48,303 nucleotides of DNA from JBHIEE01 sp046760445 (GTDB taxonomy: Bacteria > Acidobacteriota > Aminicenantia > JdFR-78), in assembly GCA_046760445.1 (NCBI GenBank), contig JBHIEE010000006.1, positions 1 to 48,303 of the forward strand. Direction: 5' to 3'. Below, in pieces: positions 8,060 to 17,087 of this stretch. Each line of letters begins with the position of its first letter. Position 1 is the stretch's first letter. The translations under genes were made by a program, and so were the position numbers. A model generated the notes under the pieces. It was not told the DNA's origin. It searched no databases and saw only the letters and a list, made by a program, of their open reading frames with translations.

Positions 8060-8437
8060 TTAAACTAAGGCAATGGCTTCAATTTCAACCCGGACATCTT
8101 TTGGTAGCCGAGCAACTTGAATCGCTGCTCGAGCAGGATAAGGGGGTTGAAAGTATTTTCCATAAATCTCATTCATCTTAGGATAATCATTGATATCCTT
8201 CAGATAAACAGTTGTCTTCACCACTTTATCCATCGAACTTCCTGCTGCTTCTAAAATTGCTTTCAGATTTTTCAAAACCTGCTCGGTTTGCTGTTCGATT
8301 GGGCCTTGGTTTAACTGGCCACTTGCTGGGTCAATAGCAATTTGGCCGGAGACAAAGAGAAATCCATTAGCTAATATTGCCTGAGAATAAGGACCAATCG
8401 CTTTTGGAGCCTGGTCAGTTTTTACCTCTTTCTTCAT
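8060..8437 (-). CDS. ridA: RidA family protein (enamine/imine deaminase)
   Basis: Hydrolyses reactive enamine/imine intermediates such as 2-aminoacrylate from PLP enzymes. From the chosen start the protein is 125 aa, the family's usual size, with IGPYSQAI near the N-terminus, FVSGQIAIDP, and the catalytic Arg in YPARAAIQVARLP (Arg103) and Glu in VEIEAIALV. The start is fixed by a strong AAGGAGGGG four bases before the ATG. The frame is open to an ATG at 8569. An internal ATG at 8527 would add a 30-residue leader with TRRKFFN and a hydrophobic run that looks like a Tat signal peptide, so a second, exported form is possible. It lies 156 bases downstream of PBP1C. Confidence 0.93.
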   Translation of the reverse strand: MKKEVKTDQAPKAIGPYSQAILANGFLFVSGQIAIDPASGQLNQGPIEQQTEQVLKNLKAILEAAGSSMDKVVKTTVYLKDINDYPKMNEIYGKYFQPPYPARAAIQVARLPKDVRVEIEAIALV

Positions 8438-8593
8438 TTTTCCCCTCCTTAAATTGCTGAGATGAAAATTGAATCCCAAAAAACCGAAAAACACAACCGC
8501 ATAATTAAAAAATTTTCTCCTGGTCATTGACTTACCTTTTGATAAAATATTTTTTAAAAATTTTATCATTTTTTTCTTTCTTAGCCAAAAGAA

Positions 8594-11059
8594 TCAGGAC
8601 AGAACCACTATCTTCACTTTATTGCTTTCAATTATCTCATTTTGCATTCTAGCAGTTGTTTTAATTTTATGGGTACCTGGTTGAAGTGTCCAGCGAATAT
8701 TAAAAGGAAATAAACTCTCTCCAAAATATTTCTCATCTACCCACCAATCGATAGTTTGAACCTCAGAGGGAACTGAAGCTTTAAAAATTATAGTTTGGTA
8801 TTCTTTCCTGAGAACAGGGTCAATCTTGAAAATATCTCCATCATCGGGAAAGAGAATTACCAATTTCCAGTTTTGCCTGCCTGCCGTCCCAGCAGGTTGG
8901 TCACTCGGTTCACTTCGATGGGAAGAAGTTTTAAGTTCTGAACTAATAAAAACAAATTCTGAATTTTCACTTCTTAATTTTAAACTATTAATTTCACTCT
9001 TAGGAAAGAACATTCCTTGTTGATACGCCCAGGAATAATAAAGAGGAGGATAAAATAATACCACCTTATCTATTACACTCTCTTCAGGAGAATCTTCTCT
9101 GGCTGGGAATCCTGTTCTCTTGTCCACCTTTATTAATTGGTGAAAGTCACATGTTTCTTTAGGTTCAGTGCCTTGAATAAATATCCCTTTTATCTGAGTT
9201 GGACAGTAAGAATTAGGGAGCTTTCCGGAGTCAGGACACACAGAAACTTTAATCAATCCTGAAGGTATCTCAAATTCCCCACCAGTCCCCACTTTCTCAA
9301 GAAGAAACATAATATCACGAAAAATAGGACCACAACCTGTAACTCCGGACACATTATGCATTGGTTTACCATTAAAATTCCCTACCCACACTCCAACAGT
9401 ATATTTTGGAGTATAACCCACTGTCCAGTTGTCTCGGAAATCTTTTGAAGTGCCGGTTTTAGCAGTACAGGGAAAGGGTAAATTTAAAGGAGAATTATAA
9501 CCAAAAGCAGGTATCCTAGCATTTCTGTCAGAGAGAATATTAGTTAATAAATAAGAAATTTGAGGGCTAAAGATAGAAAATTGGTCATCAGATTCCGACC
9601 AGAGTTTTTCTTTTCCTTGACTATCAATAACTCTTAGAAAAATCTTCCCTCGTTTGAAAATCCCTCCTCGGGCTAAAGCTGAATAGGCTCGAACAAGTTC
9701 GAGTAAAGTTACTTCACCGTTTCCCAAAGTAAGTCCCAGACCATAATAATCTGCTTTTTGAGTTAGATTCTGGAATCCTGCCTGGTGAAGTCGATGCAAG
9801 AGTAACTCAGGACTAATCTTGTTTAGAACCCAGACAGCAGGAACATTGTAAGAGCAGGCTAAAGCTGTTCTCAATCTGACTGGACCATGAAATTTCCGAT
9901 CGTAGTTCTGAGGGATAAAATCTCCTCTAGAAGAATTAAAATGAAACTCAATATCAGGAAGAACTTCTGCAGGAGTCATCCCCTTCTCCAGGGCAAGACC
10001 ATAAGTAAAAGGTTTTAACGCTGAACCAGGTTGTCTTAGAGCTAAGCAGCCGTTAACCTGACCATCTATTAAAGGATTAAAGAAGTCAACTGAGCCCACC
10101 ATAGATAAAATCTCTCCTGTGAAATTATCTATAATGACGGCTGCTCCATTGGTTACTCCACATTTTTTCAGCGATTCAATATGGGTTTTTAAAAGAAGTT
10201 CTACCTCTTTTTGAAGACTATAGTCAAGAGTGGTCTGGATTACACTCAATTTTCTTCTCTCCTGAAATGGTATTTGAGAAAGAACAAATTCACAAAAATG
10301 GGGAGCCAAAAAACGAGATTGTTTTGAAACAAGATTAAGGGGCTGAGTAACTGCTTGTTGATATTCTTTTTCTTTAATTATTTTCTCTTGAAGCATTTTT
10401 TCCAATATCTTAAATTGATTCTTTCTAACCAAGGAATAATGCCGATAAGGATCAAGAAGGGAAGGAGACCGAGGAATACTGGTTAAAAAGGCCGCCTCCG
10501 CCAAGGCCAAATGAGCGGCTGGCTTATCAAAATAAAGCTGGGAAGCAGCTTCAATCCCAAATGCTTGATTTCCATAGTAAACTCGATTGAAATATTGAGT
10601 GAGAATTTCTTCTTTAGAAATATTCCTTTCTAATCTTAAAGCAAACCAGACTTCAACTATTTTCCAGAGCCAATTTCGAGGAAAATGATAAATGTTTTTC
10701 ACTAATTGCTGAGTGAGAGTTGAACCCCCGGAGACTACTCGGCCAGCTTTAATATTCAGATAAATGGCTCTGAGAATAGCTTTTAAATCAATCCCAGGAT
10801 GGAAAAAGAAATTTTTATCTTCTGCTATCAGAGTAGCTGAGATTAGATAAGGAGAAATTTGATTTAGTTTTACCCAGCGACATCTTCCTTCTTCATCAGA
10901 AAGAACTTCTCTTAAAAGCCTGCCTTCACGATCAAGAATTCGGAGTGAAATGACCGGTGCTGGCTGGAGTCGGCTTTTGGGAAAGGGAATAAAAATAGAG
11001 CCAATTAATAAAATAGAAAAAATAAAGAAAGATAAGATAAAATACTTTACTATTTTCAC
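8594..11059 (-). CDS. pbpC: Penicillin-binding protein 1C, bifunctional glycosyltransferase/transpeptidase
   Basis: Class A PBP that polymerises and cross-links peptidoglycan in the periplasm. After an N-terminal membrane anchor (about 5-25), the GT51 domain carries ATLIAEDKNFFFHPG with the catalytic Glu80 and GGSTLTQQLVKN. The transpeptidase has SALK (Ser346), SYN (403-405) and KTG (534-536). The C-terminal BiPBP_C domain (about 733-821) marks the 1C type. Its ATG overlaps the alpha-2-macroglobulin stop by four bases, the pairing known from E. coli pbpC/yfhM. Residues of about 690-732, between FFPKSE and the conserved LFPDDGDIF, look like a translated intergenic repeat rather than family sequence. 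Confidence 0.96.
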   Translation of the reverse strand: MKIVKYFILSFFIFSILLIGSIFIPFPKSRLQPAPVISLRILDREGRLLREVLSDEEGRCRWVKLNQISPYLISATLIAEDKNFFFHPGIDLKAILRAIYLNIKAGRVVSGGSTLTQQLVKNIYHFPRNWLWKIVEVWFALRLERNISKEEILTQYFNRVYYGNQAFGIEAASQLYFDKPAAHLALAEAAFLTSIPRSPSLLDPYRHYSLVRKNQFKILEKMLQEKIIKEKEYQQAVTQPLNLVSKQSRFLAPHFCEFVLSQIPFQERRKLSVIQTTLDYSLQKEVELLLKTHIESLKKCGVTNGAAVIIDNFTGEILSMVGSVDFFNPLIDGQVNGCLALRQPGSALKPFTYGLALEKGMTPAEVLPDIEFHFNSSRGDFIPQNYDRKFHGPVRLRTALACSYNVPAVWVLNKISPELLLHRLHQAGFQNLTQKADYYGLGLTLGNGEVTLLELVRAYSALARGGIFKRGKIFLRVIDSQGKEKLWSESDDQFSIFSPQISYLLTNILSDRNARIPAFGYNSPLNLPFPCTAKTGTSKDFRDNWTVGYTPKYTVGVWVGNFNGKPMHNVSGVTGCGPIFRDIMFLLEKVGTGGEFEIPSGLIKVSVCPDSGKLPNSYCPTQIKGIFIQGTEPKETCDFHQLIKVDKRTGFPAREDSPEESVIDKVVLFYPPLYYSWAYQQGMFFPKSEINSLKLRSENSEFVFISSELKTSSHRSEPSDQPAGTAGRQNWKLVILFPDDGDIFKIDPVLRKEYQTIIFKASVPSEVQTIDWWVDEKYFGESLFPFNIRWTLQPGTHKIKTTARMQNEIIESNKVKIVVLS
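8864..8992. repeat. Repeat-like block inserted in frame in pbpC
   Basis: Inside the pbpC frame the DNA changes character. It holds an AT-rich stretch resembling the intergenic AAATTC/GAATTT filler seen elsewhere in the window, followed by the palindrome-related CCTGCCTGCCGTCCCAGCAGG split by composition from its surroundings (8876-8896; CCTGC/GCAGG arms). The encoded stretch SELKTSSHRSEPSDQPAG is hydrophilic and without family similarity. The length is a multiple of three and has no stop, so the gene is still intact. Confidence 0.55.
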
Positions 11060-14000
11060 TTGATATCTATTTTAAATTCTGGTGTTCGACCAAAAACTTC
11101 AGGAGTATACATCTCTTCAGCCTTAGTTGCTGGGGTTTGGAAAGAACCATAAGTAATTGCCCTGGCTAAATATTGGTGAGTATGAATGCCGGGAGGCAAG
11201 TAATCAGCAAAAAGAAGCACCCGATCCTCATGCATTTCAATATGATTGAATCTGCTCCACCTCCACTTGAAACCCTGTCTTCTAATCTCTCTCAATTTCC
11301 TCTCTGCTTCTTGACTTTCTGTCATAAAACTGGGATTAACTGCAATAAAACCAGCTGGCAAAGGATCATCAACCACCACAAAATGTCTTTCCTGAGGAGT
11401 AACAATTCTGAGAGTAACTACTACCAAAGAACCTGGTTTAAAAGATTTAGCTCTATTTCCTTTTAACAGCTCAATTGATTTAAAAACAGCTAAGCCTTCA
11501 TCCCTGGGCTCCTGATGGCTTTTAGGCAGATAAGTCATTCGTACACTATAATAGAGCCGTCCAGGACCTTTTTTCTTTATTTTAAGAGGCAAATTAACTC
11601 CTTTTTTGAAATCCTTTAAATCTACTTTGCCTTCTGTGGCGCGAAGAGTCCTTTCTTTAAAGAAATCCTCAAGAATTAACTGATTAGCCAAAAATATTTT
11701 TAATCTAAAATTCGGCTTTTCTTTTTCATAGGAACGAAAGTAATCACTTAAAGCATAAAAAACATAGAAATTCTCCTGAGTGGAACGCCATCTTTTAATT
11801 TTCCTCTCCTCAATTGACCATCGAACAATTCTCGGAATTAATGGATGTTTTTCTTCCACCTCTAACAATGTTTGGAGAATTAAAGCGGTTGTTCGAGTAT
11901 TGGAATGAAAAATCCATTCCATTTCATTTCCTTGAGCTTCTTCAAAATGAGCAGTTGTAGGTGAGACTTTGACTTTATTCAAGATTTCTCTTAGCAATTC
12001 TTTCTTCATCCACTTATTGCTACCTTGGAGATTCAATGTTTTAATAAGAAAAGTCTTAGCCAAAAGAGGAAGAGAATCTTTCATTTTATACAATTCTTCA
12101 ATATAACCAAACTCAAATACCCTCAGCTCAGCTAAAACATAGAGAGCAAAAGCACGAATAGTACTCCATTCAGATAAAGAGTAAGGATATCTCTCTTTTT
12201 TAAGCTTTCCATGAAGGAAATTAAGAAGATAGCTCTTTGCTCGATTAATTATTTTTTTGTCTACCTTGAACCTTGCTTCTTGAGCTCTAAGCAGAGTAAA
12301 CATGGTATAACAAGTAAGATAGGGTGATTCATACTCTGAATCTGTCCATAGAGCAAAACCACCATTGTATTTCTGATATTGAGGAACTTCAGCCAAAGTT
12401 TTATCAACTACTTTGTCTAAATCTTTTACTTTTAATGAGCCTAATTTCAGTTCCGTAAGCAAATCACGAGCAACAATTAGAGGTAAAATCTTGGACAGCT
12501 GCTGCTCCAAACATCCATAGGGGTAAGAGAGAAGGAAATCAAGGTTTTCTTTCAAATTAGAGAAAGCAGAAGGCGATGCCTGAATTTCAATTTCCCCTCC
12601 ATCAGGATATATCTCCCAGGGAATTTTAATTTTCTGACTAGTGGATTCGGTCGTTTCCTGAAAGAGAGCAACAGATTCTGTCGGCCTTGGGAATCTTAAG
12701 GGTAAAGTAACCTTCAAACCATCTGTCTCCTGGCCCATTTTTGCCCGGAAGGAAATGGTCGCTTCTCCACTTTTTTCTACTCTAAAATGAAATCTTACCT
12801 CTTGTGCTCCACCTTTATCTAATTTAAAACGGCGGATTCCTTTATCAAGCAGTAATATTCCTTTAGCCTGGCAAGAAAGGATAACTCCCCCTTTTTGAAG
12901 GGTATAATTATGAACTATTGCTCCTGCTTCAAAAACATCTCCCACCCGAGCAAAAGCTGGTAGAGTTGATCTAAGCATCAAAGGTTTATTGACTTTAATA
13001 CTTGATTGAGTATAACCAAAGAGAGAATCTTGGGTCTGAGCAACAACCATTATTTTAAAGGTAGTTAAATTGTCAGGCAATTTAAAACTGACTGAAATCT
13101 GTCCATTTTTATCAGTAACAAGAGATGGGTTCCAGTAAGCAGTTGCCTTCATCTCACCTCTTAATTCTATACCAGCTAGTCCGAAGGCAACTTTCTCTGA
13201 TTCTTCTCCTCCACCACCTACATTCTCTCCTTTCTGACCATAATGTCGTTGACCAATAATGTGAAGTCGTGTTTCTGAAGTTTGAACTGCTAAAGGCCTT
13301 TGCCCATAAAAAACATAAAAAGGATCAGGCGTTTGATAGCCAATTAGATTTAGAACACCAGAATCAACGACAGCAACTACTATTTCCGAGATAACTCCTT
13401 TATTCTTAGAATCTTTTACTCTTAAGTTCAAGGTTACTTCCTCTCCTGGACGATACTCTTTTTTATTAGAAGAAACATCGACTTTCAGATGTTTTTCTTC
13501 GGGACTAACTGGCAGATTAAGATACCCAATTTTAAATGAAGGCTTTCCCGGGTCTATATTCTCGGATGATACAGAAACTGAAGTCCGACCCTGGATAAGG
13601 ATAACTGAAACAAAAACATTAGGTAAATATTCATTAGTAATTGGCAAATCAATTTTATTCGCTGTACCCTTGATTTCCAGTATTCGGTGATCAATGATTC
13701 CTTCTCTTTCTAAAGTCACCAAAGCTTTCGCTTTTTCGTAAGGAGATTTAATTAGAATTCGGGCTACTTCTCCAGGGCGATAATGTTTTTTATCAGCTAT
13801 TAACTCAATAATATCATCGTTCCTCCTTTCCCAAGCAACATAGTCCTTACCTGTGACATATAAATATGTTCTGGCACGAACTTCATTTCTTCGAGAATCT
13901 TTCCCCTCAGCCTGAAGGATGTAAAATCCTGACTTTTTAGGTGTAAAGGAACAAATTAAAGGTTCTAACCCAGAAACTAAAGAAAAAGACATTATCTCTT

Positions 14001-16731
14001 TATCTTCTTTTTGAGTCACCCATTGATACCTACCGCCAACCCCTGCTTTTCGGACTGAATGCCACTCTCTTCTGAATATCCTCAAGGTTAATTTCCTATT
14101 AGGCACCATTTTTCCCATTGGACTAACAGCAATGAGATTTATGGCTAATTCTTTACCCTTATGGCAGAAAGTAGTTTCTGGCTTCAACCCAATGTAATAT
14201 TCACCCTGATGAACTAAACTTGACGACCGCCCAGCTATTGTCTGGCGGCTCGGCCCTGCAACCACTCCTTCCAGAATCACTCGACTGGAACCTTTTGCTT
14301 TTTCACCTAAAAGCTTAGCCTCTATTTTAAATCTTCCTTGCTTATCCAAGAGGCCTTCTCCAGAAGCTAAAAGCGCACTTTCCCCTCGAGGTTCCCCCCA
14401 CCATTCTGCTGAACCAAAAACATATCCTTTGTAGCCTGGAGGGGAATAGGTAACAGGATCCTGCCTCAGGTACCAGTTAACTTTCTGCCCAGCCATAGGT
14501 GCTCCAAAAAGATAATTTCCGCTAATAGTTGCCTGGTAGGTATCTCCGAAAATGTAACTTTCTTTTTCTGGTCTGACTGTCACTTCAAACTCAGCTGGTC
14601 GAAAAGCCTCTACTCGAAAGGAACCCTGAATATTGTATCTTTTTTCTCTTTCGCCTTTTTTAGTCAAGAGTCTGACTGTAATTCGATAATTTCCCAGAGA
14701 AGCATCTTTAGATAAGGAAAAATTCAGCGAAAAAGAACCAAAAGAATTCAAATCCACCTTTCTTTTAAACACTTCTTCCTGTCGAGAATCTTTAATTTCA
14801 ATTTCGAATTCTTTAACTTCAGGTAACCTCCATTGACCTAATTCATCTTTCCGAATTATTCCTTTTAGCCTCACTTCTTCACCAGGACGATAAATACCTC
14901 GATCAGAAAAAATACATCCTTTATACTCTTCTGGCTCAGGATTCCAGTCATAGTCTATCCCAAATCTATAGGGATAAATTCCTGTTCCCCAATCAGAAGC
15001 AATAAAAGCAAAATCTTCTTCCTTAGAGACGAAAACCCATTGCCTCGGTTTTCCCCACTTTTCTTTTCCTTTCATTCCTAATTTCTTCCATCCTGGCGTT
15101 TCAACCATTCCTTGTTCATCTGTTTTCCCTTTCCAATAGATTCTGTTATCATCTCCTCTAATTTCCACCTTAGCCTGTGGAATAGGTCTTCCTGTTTGAA
15201 GAGCAGTCACCCAGATAAGATTATTTTCTGGAGAAAACTTAGCCGTTAATCCAAGGTCAGTCACTTGAAGGAAGGCCTTGGGAAATCTATCCCATTTTTC
15301 CAAAAAATGGGCATTCAATTGTAGAAAAATAAAACCAAAATTTTTGTTATCACCCAAGATTTCCTTAAGCTCTATGGGATAAACTACTTTTTTATTCTTC
15401 GGAAATTCAGACTTTATATTTCGACGGAAAGTAAACAAGCGTTTTGAGTCAATAAATTTTTCTCCTGACCAAAAAATTCTTTTCTCTAAGAGTAAAGGAA
15501 TAATTTCACCCTTCTCCAAGAGGGCTGCTTCTAACTCAATTTTTTCAGTATTAATTAAAAAGATTGGATATTTTAAATCTCCAAGGGCTTCAATAATCCC
15601 CTGTCCGGTTTTCATCCTGACTGAAGGAGGATAAGAACCTGTCGAAAAATTGACCTTTATCTCTTTGCCCAATTTATTTCCAAATTTATCCTCTAAATCG
15701 GGGGGGAGAATAATAATGTATTCAGTCTCAGGAGAAAGAGGAAGGTATAGATAAAGCTGATTACTGGCATAATCTGCCCACTGAAAATAATATTCAGGAA
15801 TTTTAATCTCTGGTTGAAATTTAATCTTTTTCACCAATTCCTGATAGATAACTGGGTTAGTAAAAAAGAGTCTCAAAGACTCAGTGGGATTATGTTTAAA
15901 TGTTTTTCCCACTCCTTCAAATTCAAATTGACGATAAGTCTGGAACGAAAATTTCGTAGATTGACTCATTCCCAATTGACCTTCTGTTCCAGATAATCCT
16001 TCTAAAAGTTCAAGATAGTAGGTATAATCGGGACGTAATTTAGGCCTTGGCTCTAAGATAATTACTTCTTTTAGCTGAGTTGAAATTTTTATTTCTTCTA
16101 ATTCCTCCTTTTTGGGATGTCTTAATTGGTAGGAAGGTCTATATTTCTCTCCTGCAGGATTAATCCCGATAAAAAGAATATATTTTGAAATTTCTTTTAA
16201 TGAAATAGATTGATTGAACTGAAGGAGAAGGTCTTGGTCAAGTTGAACCCATTTGGCTTTATTCTTTGGATAATGATAAATCAACCTTGGTCGAATAGTT
16301 TGAAAGGTCCAACTATATTCCTTTCTTAAAATAGCACCTTCAAGAGAGCGAAGGCCTGCCTGGAGGAAAACTTTGAATTCAGTTCCATAAGAAAATCGCT
16401 TGTCAGGAACAAAGGTCAAAGTTCGAGTTCCCATCCACCGAAATTTACCGGAATTTGGTGGATCAAGTTTAAGTGGCCCACTCCCTTTTCCAAAAGGAAG
16501 AGCCTCAAGAGGAACCATTATCTCACTGAAATTAACAATTATCATTTTTGCTTCATCATCAGTGCGCACTTCTCCCAACGGAGAAACGGATAAAATCTTT
16601 AATTCCTGATTAATTTTTTTCTCGGATTGAGAAGAGTAAGTCTTCGATTCCTTTTCTTTTTGACAGTTACTCAAAACTGCTAAAAGAAGGAATATTATAG
16701 CTGAAAAAAATAAAATTCTGGTTTTCATCAT
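11056..16731 (-). CDS. Bacterial alpha-2-macroglobulin lipoprotein (protease inhibitor)
   Basis: Periplasmic lipoprotein that traps proteases. About 1891 aa from the chosen start, it has a lipoprotein signal (MMKTRILFFSAIIFLLLAVL then SNC, lipidated Cys23), repeated beta-sandwich MG domains, the MG2-type RGIYRPGEEVRLKGIIRK, a second YRPGEEVTLNLRV, and the thioester motif YGCLEQQ with Cys1407 and the Gln needed for the bond. The helical thioester domain follows. The start is set by AGGAGA upstream of tandem ATGs at 16731/16728; an ATG 17 codons upstream would bury the signal peptide. It is cotranscribed with PBP1C: A2M would protect the periplasm while PBP1C repairs the wall. No yfhM-type symbol is given because the subgroup is not certain. 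Confidence 0.95.
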   Translation of the reverse strand: MMKTRILFFSAIIFLLLAVLSNCQKEKESKTYSSQSEKKINQELKILSVSPLGEVRTDDEAKMIIVNFSEIMVPLEALPFGKGSGPLKLDPPNSGKFRWMGTRTLTFVPDKRFSYGTEFKVFLQAGLRSLEGAILRKEYSWTFQTIRPRLIYHYPKNKAKWVQLDQDLLLQFNQSISLKEISKYILFIGINPAGEKYRPSYQLRHPKKEELEEIKISTQLKEVIILEPRPKLRPDYTYYLELLEGLSGTEGQLGMSQSTKFSFQTYRQFEFEGVGKTFKHNPTESLRLFFTNPVIYQELVKKIKFQPEIKIPEYYFQWADYASNQLYLYLPLSPETEYIIILPPDLEDKFGNKLGKEIKVNFSTGSYPPSVRMKTGQGIIEALGDLKYPIFLINTEKIELEAALLEKGEIIPLLLEKRIFWSGEKFIDSKRLFTFRRNIKSEFPKNKKVVYPIELKEILGDNKNFGFIFLQLNAHFLEKWDRFPKAFLQVTDLGLTAKFSPENNLIWVTALQTGRPIPQAKVEIRGDDNRIYWKGKTDEQGMVETPGWKKLGMKGKEKWGKPRQWVFVSKEEDFAFIASDWGTGIYPYRFGIDYDWNPEPEEYKGCIFSDRGIYRPGEEVRLKGIIRKDELGQWRLPEVKEFEIEIKDSRQEEVFKRKVDLNSFGSFSLNFSLSKDASLGNYRITVRLLTKKGEREKRYNIQGSFRVEAFRPAEFEVTVRPEKESYIFGDTYQATISGNYLFGAPMAGQKVNWYLRQDPVTYSPPGYKGYVFGSAEWWGEPRGESALLASGEGLLDKQGRFKIEAKLLGEKAKGSSRVILEGVVAGPSRQTIAGRSSSLVHQGEYYIGLKPETTFCHKGKELAINLIAVSPMGKMVPNRKLTLRIFRREWHSVRKAGVGGRYQWVTQKEDKEIMSFSLVSGLEPLICSFTPKKSGFYILQAEGKDSRRNEVRARTYLYVTGKDYVAWERRNDDIIELIADKKHYRPGEVARILIKSPYEKAKALVTLEREGIIDHRILEIKGTANKIDLPITNEYLPNVFVSVILIQGRTSVSVSSENIDPGKPSFKIGYLNLPVSPEEKHLKVDVSSNKKEYRPGEEVTLNLRVKDSKNKGVISEIVVAVVDSGVLNLIGYQTPDPFYVFYGQRPLAVQTSETRLHIIGQRHYGQKGENVGGGGEESEKVAFGLAGIELRGEMKATAYWNPSLVTDKNGQISVSFKLPDNLTTFKIMVVAQTQDSLFGYTQSSIKVNKPLMLRSTLPAFARVGDVFEAGAIVHNYTLQKGGVILSCQAKGILLLDKGIRRFKLDKGGAQEVRFHFRVEKSGEATISFRAKMGQETDGLKVTLPLRFPRPTESVALFQETTESTSQKIKIPWEIYPDGGEIEIQASPSAFSNLKENLDFLLSYPYGCLEQQLSKILPLIVARDLLTELKLGSLKVKDLDKVVDKTLAEVPQYQKYNGGFALWTDSEYESPYLTCYTMFTLLRAQEARFKVDKKIINRAKSYLLNFLHGKLKKERYPYSLSEWSTIRAFALYVLAELRVFEFGYIEELYKMKDSLPLLAKTFLIKTLNLQGSNKWMKKELLREILNKVKVSPTTAHFEEAQGNEMEWIFHSNTRTTALILQTLLEVEEKHPLIPRIVRWSIEERKIKRWRSTQENFYVFYALSDYFRSYEKEKPNFRLKIFLANQLILEDFFKERTLRATEGKVDLKDFKKGVNLPLKIKKKGPGRLYYSVRMTYLPKSHQEPRDEGLAVFKSIELLKGNRAKSFKPGSLVVVTLRIVTPQERHFVVVDDPLPAGFIAVNPSFMTESQEAERKLREIRRQGFKWRWSRFNHIEMHEDRVLLFADYLPPGIHTHQYLARAITYGSFQTPATKAEEMYTPEVFGRTPEFKIDIK

Positions 16732-16767
16732 TTTTCTCCTGAAAGTCCCGAGAACATTATCAAATTT

Positions 16768-16945
16768 AACCACAGAGGTCACCTCTTATATTAAATCACA
16801 AATCCCAAGCTCCAAATATCAAATAAATTCCAAATTCCAATATCCAAACTTTTTGTTTCGGTCATTGGGATTTTGATAATTGGAACTTATTTGTAATTTG
16901 GGATTTGTAATTTGGAATTTTCATTCATCTGTGTTCTCTGTGGTT
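16768..16945. repeat. Large imperfect inverted repeat with CACAGAG termini
   Basis: Terminal inverted repeats AACCACAGAG (16768-16777) and CTCTGTGGTT (16936-16945) enclose an AT-rich imperfect palindrome: AATCCCAAG...CAAATTCC on the left answers GGAACTTATTTG...TTGGGATT on the right, around TTTTTGTTTCGGTCATTGGG. A similar core (TTTTGTTTTGGTCATTTG) lies at 26493-26510 between AAATCC...AAATTC arms. The remaining bases between this element and the cyclase gene hold nothing recognisable. It could be a MITE-like element. Confidence 0.6.
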
Positions 16946-17087
16946 TTCATATTCTCTCATATTATTTTTAATACTACATCCCAAGAATTACTCTTTAGGT
17001 CTTGAGAATACCTAAATTCCCTTATTAAAGATGAAAATAATAGCCTCCAACGTTTTGCTCAGGTGAAAGCCAATTTTAATCAATTAT

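Noticed and set aside
11173..11466. Plus-strand open frame opposite the alpha-2-macroglobulin gene
   Set aside because: Shadow of a strongly supported gene; no homology or ribosome site.
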